NCBI RefSeq assembly: GCF_947242115.1
Contig: NC_074721.1
Coordinates: 40,487,754-40,551,753, forward strand
Direction: 5' to 3'
Source of the DNA: Biomphalaria glabrata
Lineage: Eukaryota > Mollusca > Gastropoda > Planorbidae
Length of the DNA: 64,000 bases
The notes under the pieces are model-generated. The model ran no database searches and was not told the origin of the DNA. It worked only from the letters and a program-made list of their open reading frames with translations. Made by a program: the position numbers and the translations under genes. Numbering within the stretch: the stretch's first letter is position 1; every line of letters starts with the position of its first letter. Shown here piece after piece: positions 54,501 to 64,000 of the stretch.

Positions 54501-57500
54501 ACATTCCAAGTTATGATGATGCTTTGTCCAAGGCATTGTAGCACGTGAAAAAATGCAAAACAAGAAAAAGAATGTGCACTGTTGGGTTGTCTACAAATGC
54601 ACAGACATAACCAACAATTTCGTCTTGGATCAACAATTCAATTGATGACTATATTACTACATCTAGTCCTCAGCTAAAAATCCTCAATTTTTCAAAAATG
54701 AATACAATATCCTTTCCTATAAGTACGAAGATGGTCATGGAGACCGATCTTCTTTGAAAAAAAATCCTCAACTACATCCTTTAAACATGAAGATGGCTAA
54801 AGAGCCCAGTCTTCACTTTTAAAATTCCTCCATTAATCATTCCTATGAACACGAAGATGGCTAAGGAGTCCAGTCTTCGCTTTTAAAATTCCTCCATTAA
54901 TCATTCCTATGAACACGAAGATGGCTAAGGAGTCCAGTCTTCGCTTATAAAAGTCCTCCGTTAATCATTCCTATGAACACGAAGATGGCTAAGGAGTCCA
55001 GTCTTCGCTTTTAAAAGTCCTCCATTAATCATTCCTATAAACACGAAGATGGCTAAAGAGTCCAGTCTTCGCTTTTGAAAAGTCCTAAGCTAAACATAGT
55101 AATGTCATCAATTAAATGTGTTTTCTCCGCAACTATTTAGTTGGTCTGCAAGTGCAAATGTTGATTAGTGTGCGCTGCATCACGAGCGGCGATATTTCCT
55201 TTGATGGACACGTTCATATGTTCCTTGAGTGTGACTTAATTATTGATTTTTACAAACGTTCAATCGGAATAGAAATGTCTAACACAGTTATACATCCGTA
55301 TGAATTTCCTTTTCTAAGCACTCAAAGAATGATTTCACTGGGAATTGCAAATACATTTTGATCACCACATTAAGTGCAGAGGTCAAAGACCTGTTAATTA
55401 TCACACATTTGTACACAAATGTTTGTAGATATCCTAAATACAATTCAATAAAGTTGTTACAAAACCTCACTGGTTACATCACTTCACAGTGTCTCAATGG
55501 ATAAGAGATGAGCGTGATACAAACGACAATCCCAACTGTTCCTGCACAATCATCATATATCTGATGGCTTATATTTTCATCCTTTTTTTTAACTCTTGTT
55601 TTGCAAACGTGCATCAGTTGAATAGTTGGAGCCCAATAAAAAGTTTCAGGCTTGCTTTTTTCACTGACTCCTGTTTTGAGCTTGTTGACCTACAGCTTCA
55701 TTTTGATGAACTGACTGTAACAATATTTGTGATGACGTCGTGTTCAAGCTATTGAAGGTGGTCTACAAGCATCCGGTTTGAGGGCTGAATCAGCCTCACA
55801 AACTTCGCACTCAACTAATGTCGAGTGAGTTGAATCAGCGTCAAAGCTTGCACTCAACTAATTATGTCCCAACTATTATTCAACTGAGCCGAAATAACCG
55901 GTTATTTTACAAACTCATTCTTCTTTGTTGTTTTTTTTGAATGCCTTTTAACATTCCAAGTTATGATGATGCTTTGTCCAAGGCATTGTAGCACGTGAAA
56001 AAATGCAAAACAAGAAAAAGAATGTGCACTGTTGGGTTGTCTACAAATGCACAGACATAACCAACAATTTCGTCTTGGATCAACAATTCAATTGATGACT
56101 ATATTACTACATCTAGTCCTCAGCTAAAAATCCTCAATTTTTCAAAAATGAATACAATATCCTTTCCTATAAGTACGAAGATGGTCATGGAGACCGATCT
56201 TCTTTGAAAAAAAATCCTCAACTACATCCTTTAAACATGAAGATGGCTAAAGAGCCCAGTCTTCACTTTTAAAATTCCTCCATTAATCATTCCTATGAAC
56301 ACGAAGATGGCTAAGGAGTCCAGTCTTCGCTTATAAAATTCCTCCATTAATCATTCCTATGAACACGAAGATGGCTAAGGAGTCCAGTCTTCGCTTATAA
56401 AAGTCCTCCGTTAATCATTCCTATGAACACGAAGATGGCTAAGGAGTCCAGTCTTCGCTTTTAAAAGTCCTCCATTAATCAATCCTATAAACACGAAGAT
56501 GGCTAAAGAGTCCAGTCTTCGCTTTTGAAAAGTCCTAAGCTAAACATAGTAATGTCATCAATTAAATGTGTTTTCTCCGCAACTATTTAGTTGGTCTGCA
56601 AGTGCAAATGTTGATTAGTGTGCGCTGCATCACGAGCGGCGATATTTCCTTTGATGGACACGTTCATATGTTCCTTGAGTGTGACTTAATTATTGATTTT
56701 TACAAACGTTCAATCGGAATAGAAATGTCTAACACAGTTATACATCCGTATGAATTTCCTTTTCTAAGCACTCAAAGAATGATTTCACTGGGAATTGCAA
56801 ATACATTTTGATCACCACATTAAGTGCAGAGGTCAAAGACCTGTTAATTATCACACATTTGTACACAAATGTTTGTAGATATCCTAAATACAATTCAATA
56901 AAGTTGTTACAAAACCTCACTGGTTACATCACTTCACAGTGTCTCAATGGATAAGAGATGAGCGTGATACAAACGACAATCCCAACTGTTCCTGCACAAT
57001 CATCATATATCTGATGGCTTATATTTTCATCCTTTTTTTTAACTCTTGTTTTGCAAACGTGCATCAGTTGAATAGTTGGAGCCCAATAAAAAGTTTCAGG
57101 CTTGCTTTTTTCACTGACTCCTGTTTTGAGCTTGTTGACCTACAGCTTCATTTTGATGAACTGACTGTAACAATATTTGTGATGACGTCGTGTTCAAGCT
57201 ATTGAAGGTGGTCTACAAGCATCCGGTTTGAGGGCTGAATCAGCCTCACAAACTTCGCACTCAACTAATGTCGAGTGAGTTGAATCAGCGTCAAAGCTTG
57301 CACTCAACTAATTATGTCCCAACTATTATTCAACTGAGCCGAAATAACCGGTTATTTTACAAACTCATTTTTCTTTGTTGTTTTTTTGAATGCCTTTTAA
57401 CATTCCAAGTTATGATGATGCTTTGTCCAAGGCATTGTAGCACGTGAAAAAATGCAAAACAAGAAAAAGAATGTGCACTGTTGGGTTGTCTACAAATGCA

Positions 57501-60500
57501 CAGACATAACCAACAATTTCGTCTTGGATCAACAATTCAATTGATGACTATATTACTACATCTAGTCCTCAGCTAAAAATCCTCAATTTTTCAAAAATGA
57601 ATACAATATCCTTTCCTATAAGTACGAAGATGGTCATGGAGACCGATCTTCTTTGAAAAAAAATCCTCAACTACATCCTTTAAACATGAAGATGGCTAAA
57701 GAGCCCAGTCTTCACTTTTAAAATTCCTCCATTAATCATTCCTATGAACACGAAGATGGCTAAGGAGTCCAGTCTTCACTTATAAAATTCCTCCATTAAT
57801 CATTCCTATGAACACGAAGATGGCTAAGGAGTCCAGTCTTCGCTTATAAAAGTCCTCCGTTAATCATTCCTATGAACACGAAGATGGCTAAGGAGTCCAG
57901 TCTTCGCTTTTAAAAGTCCTCCATTAATCATTCCTATAAACACGAAGATGGCTAAAGAGTCCAGTCTTCGCTTTTGAAAAGTCCTAAGCTAAACATAGTA
58001 ATGTCATCAATTAAATGTGTTTTCTCCGCAACTATTTAGTTGGTCTGCAAGTGCAAATGTTGATTAGTGTGCGCTGCATCACGAGCGGCGATATTTCCTT
58101 TGATGGACACGTTCATATGTTCCTTGAGTGTGACTTAATTATTGATTTTTACAAACGTTCAATCGGAATAGAAATGTCTAACACAGTTATACATCCGTAT
58201 GAATTTCCTTTTCTAAGCACTCAAAGAATGATTTCACTGGGAATTGCAAATACATTTTGATCACCACATTAAGTGCAGAGGTCAAAGACCTGTTAATTAT
58301 CACACATTTGTACACAAATGTTTGTAGATATCCTAAATACAATTCAATAAAGTTGTTACAAATACTCACTGGTTACATCACTTCACAGTGTCTCAATGGA
58401 TAAGAGATGAGCGTGATACAAACGACAATCCCAACTGTTCCTGCACAATCATCATATATCTGATGGCTTATATTTTCATCCTTTTTTTTAACTCTTGTTT
58501 TGCAAACGTGCATCAGTTGAATAGTTGGAGCCCAATAAAAAGTTTCAGGCTTGCTTTTTTCACTGACTCCTGTTTTGAGCTTGTTGACCTACAGCTTCAT
58601 TTTGATGAACTGACTGTAACAATATTTGTGATGACGTCGTGTTCAAGCTATTGAAGGTGGTCTACAAGCATCCGGTTTGAGGGCTGAATCAGCCTCACAA
58701 ACTTCGCACTCAACTAATGTCGAGTGAGTTGAATCAGCGTCAAAGCTTGCACTCAACTAATTATGTCCCAACTATTATTCAACTGAGCCGAAATAACCGG
58801 TTATTTTACAAACTCATTTTTCTTTGTTGTTTTTTTGAATGCCTTTTAACATTCCAAGTTATGATGATGCTTTGTCCAAGGCATTGTAGCACGTGAAAAA
58901 ATGCAAAACAAGAAAAAGAATGTGCACTGTTGGGTTGTCTACAAATGCACAGACATAACCAACAATTTCGTCTTGGATCAACAATTCAATTGATGACTAT
59001 ATTACTACATCTAGTCCTCAGCTAAAAATCCTCAATTTTTCAAAAATGAATACAATATCCTTTCCTATAAGTACGAAGATGGTCATGGAGACCGATCTTC
59101 TTTGAAAAAAAATCCTCAACTACATCCTTTAAACATGAAGATGGCTAAAGAGCCCAGTCTTCACTTTTAAAATTCCTCCATTAATCATTCCTATGAACAC
59201 GAAGATGGCTAAGGAGTCCAGTCTTCGCTTTTAAAATTCCTCCATTAATCATTCCTATGAACACGAAGATGGCTAAGGAGTCCAGTCTTCGCTTATAAAA
59301 GTCCTCCGTTAATCATTCCTATGAACACGAAGATGGCTAAGGAGTCCAGTCTTCGCTTTTAAAAGTCCTCCATTAATCATTCCTATAAACACGAAGATGG
59401 CTAAAGAGTCCAGTCTTCGCTTTTGAAAAGTCCTAAGCTAAACATAGTAATGTCATCAATTAAATGTGTTTTCTCCGCAACTATTTAGTTGGTCTGCAAG
59501 TGCAAATGTTGATTAGTGTGCGCTGCATCACGAGCGGCGATATTTCCTTTGATGGACACGTTCATATGTTCCTTGAGTGTGACTTAATTATTGATTTTTA
59601 CAAACGTTCAATCGGAATAGAAATGTCTAACACAGTTATACATCCGTATGAATTTCCTTTTCTAAGCACTCAAAGAATGATTTCACTGGGAATTGCAAAT
59701 ACATTTTGATCACCACATTAAGTGCAGAGGTCAAAGACCTGTTAATTATCACACATTTGTACACAAATGTTTGTAGATATCCTAAATACAATTCAATAAA
59801 GTTGTTACAAAACCTCACTGCTTACATCACTTCACAGTGTCTCAATGGATAAGAGATGAGCGTGATACAAACGACAATCCCAACTGTTCCTGCACAATCA
59901 TCATATATCTGATGGCTTATATTTTCATCCTTTTTTTTAACTCTTGTTTTGCAAACGTGCATCAGTTGAATAGTTGGAGCCCAATAAAAAGTTTCAGGCT
60001 TGCTTTTTTCACTGACTCCTGTTTTGAGCTTGTTGACCTACAGCTTCATTTTGATGAACTGACTGTAACAATATTTGTGATGACGTCGTGTTCAAGCTAT
60101 TGAAGGTGGTCTACAAGCATCCGGTTTGAGGGCTGAATCAGCCTCACAAACTTCGCACTCAACTAATGTCGAGTGAGTTGAATCAGCGTCAAAGCTTGCA
60201 CTCAACTAATTATGTCCCAACTATTATTCAACTGAGCCGAAATAACCGGTTATTTTACAAACTCATTCTTCTTTGTTGTTTTTTTGAATGCCTTTTAACA
60301 TTCCAAGTTATGATGATGCTTTGTCCAAGGCATTGTAGCACGTGAAAAAATGCAAAACAAGAAAAAGAATGTGCACTGTTGGGTTGTCTACAAATGCACA
60401 GACATAACCAACAATTTCGTCTTGGATCAACAATTCAATTGATGACTATATTACTACATCTAGTCCTCAGCTAAAAATCCTCAATTTTTCAAAAATGAAT

Positions 60501-63500
60501 ACAATATCCTTTCCTATAAGTACGAAGATGGTCATGGAGACCGATCTTCTTTGAAAAAAAATCCTCAACTACATCCTTTAAACATGAAGATGGCTAAAGA
60601 GCCCAGTCTTCACTTTTAAAATTCCTCCATTAATCATTCCTATGAACACGAAGATGGCTAAGGAGTCCAGTCTTCGCTTTTAAAATTCCTCCATTAATCA
60701 TTCCTATGAACACGAAGATGGCTAAGGAGTCCAGTCTTCGCTTATAAAAGTCCTCCGTTAATCATTCCTATGAACACGAAGATGGCTAAGGAGTCCAGTC
60801 TTCGCTTTTAAAAGTCCTCCATTAATCATTCCTATAAACACGAAGATGGCTAAAGAGTCCAGTCTTCGCTTTTGAAAAGTCCTAAGCTAAACATAGTAAT
60901 GTCATCAATTAAATGTGTTTTCTCCGCAACTATTTAGTTGGTCTGCAAGTGCAAATGTTGATTAGTGTGCGCTGCATCACGAGCGGCGATATTTCCTTTG
61001 ATGGACACGTTCATATGTTCCTTGAGTGTGACTTAATTATTGATTTTTACAAACGTTCAATCGGAATAGAAATGTCTAACACAGTTATACATCCGTATGA
61101 ATTTCCTTTTCTAAGCACTCAAAGAATGATTTCACTGGGAATTGCAAATACATTTTGATCACCACATTAAGTGCAGAGGTCAAAGACCTGTTAATTATCA
61201 CACACTTGTACACAAATGTTTGTAGATATCCTAAATACAATTCAATAAAGTTGTTACAAAACCTCACTGGTTACATCACTTCACAGTGTCTCAATGGATA
61301 AGAGATGAGCGTGATACAAACGACAATCCCAACTGTTCCTGCACAATCATCATATATCTGATGGCTTATATTTTCATCCTTTTTTTTAACTCTTGTTTTG
61401 CAAACGTGCATCAGTTGAATAGTTGGAGCCCAATAAAAAGTTTCAGGCTTGCTTTTTTCACTGACTCCTGTTTTGAGCTTGTTGACCTACAGCTTCATTT
61501 TGATGAACTGACTGTAACAATATTTGTGATGACGTCGTGTTCAAGCTATTGAAGGTGGTCTACAAGCATCCGGTTTGAGGGCTGAATCAGCCTCACAAAC
61601 TTCGCACTCAACTAATGTCGAGTGAGTTGAATCAGCGTCAAAGCTTGCACTCAACTAATTATGTCCCAACTATTATTCAACTGAGCCGAAATAACCGGTT
61701 ATTTTACAAACTCATTCTTCTTTGTTGTTTTTTTGAATGCCTTTTAACATTCCAAGTTATGATGATGCTTTGTCCAAGGCATTGTAGCACGTGAAAAAAT
61801 GCAAAACAAGAAAAAGAATGTGCACTGTTGGGTTGTCTACAAATGCACAGACATAACCAACAATTTCGTCTTGGATCAACAATTCAATTGATGACTATAT
61901 TACTACATCTAGTCCTCAGCTAAAAATCCTCAATTTTTCAAAAATGAATACAATATCCTTTCCTATAAGTACGAAGATGGTCATGGAGACCGATCTTCTT
62001 TGAAAAAAAATCCTCAACTACATCCTTTAAACATGAAGATGGCTAAAGAGCCCAGTCTTCACTTTTAAAATTCCTCCATTAATCATTCCTATGAACACGA
62101 AGATGGCTAAGGAGTCCAGTCTTCGCTTTTAAAATTCCTCCATTAATCATTCCTATGAACACGAAGATGGCTAAGGAGTCCAGTCTTCGCTTATAAAAGT
62201 CCTCCGTTAATCATTCCTATGAACACGAAGATGGCTAAGGAGTCCAGTCTTCGCTTTTAAAAGTCCTCCATTAATCATTCCTATAAACACGAAGATGGCT
62301 AAAGAGTCCAGTCTTCGCTTTTGAAAAGTCCTAAGCTAAACATAGTAATGTCATCAATTAAATGTGTTTTCTCCGCAACTATTTAGTTGGTCTGCAAGTG
62401 CAAATGTTGATTAGTGTGCGCTGCATCACGAGCGGCGATATTTCCTTTGATGGACACGTTCATATGTTCCTTGAGTGTGACTTAATTATTGATTTTTACA
62501 AACGTTCAATCGGAATAGAAATGTCTAACACAGTTATACATCCGTATGAATTTCCTTTTCTAAGCACTCAAAGAATGATTTCACTGGGAATTGCAAATAC
62601 ATTTTGATCACCACATTAAGTGCAGAGGTCAAAGACCTGTTAATTATCACACACTTGTACACAAATGTTTGTAGATATCCTAAATACAATTCAATAAAGT
62701 TGTTACAAAACCTCACTGGTTACATCACTTCACAGTGTCTCAATGGATAAGAGATGAGCGTGATACAAACGACAATCCCAACTGTTCCTGCACAATCATC
62801 ATATATCTGATGGCTTATATTTTCATCCTTTTTTTTAACTCTTGTTTTGCAAACGTGCATCAGTTGAATAGTTGGAGCCCAATAAAAAGTTTCAGGCTTG
62901 CTTTTTTCACTGACTCCTGTTTTGAGCTTGTTGACCTACAGCTTCATTTTGATGAACTGACTGTAACAATATTTGTGATGACGTCGTGTTCAAGCTATTG
63001 AAGGTGGTCTACAAGCATCCGGTTTGAGGGCTGAATCAGCCTCACAAACTTCGCACTCAACTAATGTCGAGTGAGTTGAATCAGCGTCAAAGCTTGCACT
63101 CAACTAATTATGTCCCAACTATTATTCAACTGAGCCGAAATAACCGGTTATTTTACAAACTCATTCTTCTTTGTTGTTTTTTTGAATGCCTTTTAACATT
63201 CCAAGTTATGATGATGCTTTGTCCAAGGCATTGTAGCACGTGAAAAAATGCAAAACAAGAAAAAGAATGTGCACTGTTGGGTTGTCTACAAATGCACAGA
63301 CATAACCAACAATTTCGTCTTGGATCAACAATTCAATTGATGACTATATTACTACATCTAGTCCTCAGCTAAAAATCCTCAATTTTTCAAAAATGAATAC
63401 AATATCCTTTCCTATAAGTACGAAGATGGTCATGGAGACCGATCTTCTTTGAAAAAAAATCCTCAACTACATCCTTTAAACATGAAGATGGCTAAAGAGC

Positions 63501-64000
63501 CCAGTCTTCACTTTTAAAATTCCTCCATTAATCATTCCTATGAACACGAAGATGGCTAAGGAGTCCAGTCTTCGCTTATAAAATTCCTCCATTAATCATT
63601 CCTATGAACACGAAGATGGCTAAGGAGTCCAGTCTTCGCTTATAAAAGTCCTCCGTTAATCATTCCTATGAACACGAAGATGGCTAAGGAGTCCAGTCTT
63701 CGCTTTTAAAAGTCCTCCATTAATCATTCCTATAAACACGAAGATGGCTAAAGAGTCCAGTCTTCGCTTTTGAAAAGTCCTAAGCTAAACATAGTAATTT
63801 CATCAATTAAATGTGTTTTCTCCGCAACTATTTAGTTGGTCTGCAAGTGCAAATGTTGATTAGTGTGCGCTGCATCACGAGCGGCGATATTTCCTTTGAT
63901 GGACACGTTCATATGTTCCTTGAGTGTGACTTAATTATTGATTTTTACAAACGTTCAATCGGAATAGAAATGTCTAACACAGTTATACATCCGTATGAAT

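Larger units (their letters stand above)
49193..64000. repeat. 1449-bp macrosatellite, about 10.2 units, continuing beyond the window
   Basis: The segment starting ATGTGTTTTCTCCGCAACTA recurs at 49314, 50769, 52218, 53667, 55116, 56566, 58015, 59464, 60913, 62362 and 63811 (ATG positions). Spacing is 1455 once, then 1449, with one 1450 due to an extra T near 55931. The first unit differs most, as expected at an array edge (a six-base AAGACG insertion near 49475 and several substitutions); the others look about 99% identical. The left edge lies inside a 64-bp sub-repeat. The right edge is not in view. No known satellite, rRNA, snRNA or histone sequence was recognised. Confidence 0.98.

Overview
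This is a eukaryotic, intron-bearing, AT-rich genomic window dominated by repeats. Several families of tRNA-derived SINEs, at least six LINE lineages present only as 3' ends, many short non-autonomous DNA transposons and long tandem arrays fit a mollusc, most likely a gastropod (an inference from the repeat style and gene structure; no species marker was found). There is no bacterial-type gene, CRISPR array or rRNA, and no tRNA gene outside the SINEs.

Region 1 (1-15.8 kb): CA-rich and GA-rich simple repeats (with a 200-base assembly gap at 3611-3810), a 30-bp, a 16-bp and a second 16-bp minisatellite, and many SINE, LINE and MITE copies. The only plausible coding pieces are a signal-peptide exon plus a following exon (3051-3934) and a doubtful short first exon at 9863-9905.

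Region 2 (15.9-24.1 kb, + strand): one well-supported six-exon gene for a polytopic membrane protein of about 364 residues that resembles the Fuseless family. All exon phases agree. Its introns hold a minisatellite that starts on the exon 1 splice donor, three TTAA-flanked MITEs plus one more in the last intron, and TSD-bounded hAT-type MITEs.

Region 3 (24.1-43 kb): a SINE/MITE belt, a 1.4-kb array of 45-bp units, then the 3' part of a second + strand gene: an EGF-like exon (34812-34953), a terminal exon (38145-38203) and a long 3' UTR carrying a hAT MITE with a perfect 8-bp target duplication. The EGF exon changes frame in the middle, so it is either a sequence error or a decaying gene.

Region 4 (43-49.2 kb): a possible minus-strand terminal exon with a long 3' UTR, and arrays with periods of 18/171 and 58 bp.

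Region 5 (49193 to the end): about 10.2 copies of a 1449-bp macrosatellite that runs off the window. Each unit holds six 62-64-bp sub-repeats, each able to fold into a stem with one bulged G. Paired changes between sub-repeats keep the stem. Units 2-3 and 4-5 share variants, which points to duplication of a two-unit block. This array is the most unusual feature seen.

The genes show no operon-like cooperation. The common theme is tandem repeats growing out of existing functional or mobile sequences: splice donors, a splice-acceptor tract and dispersed repeats.
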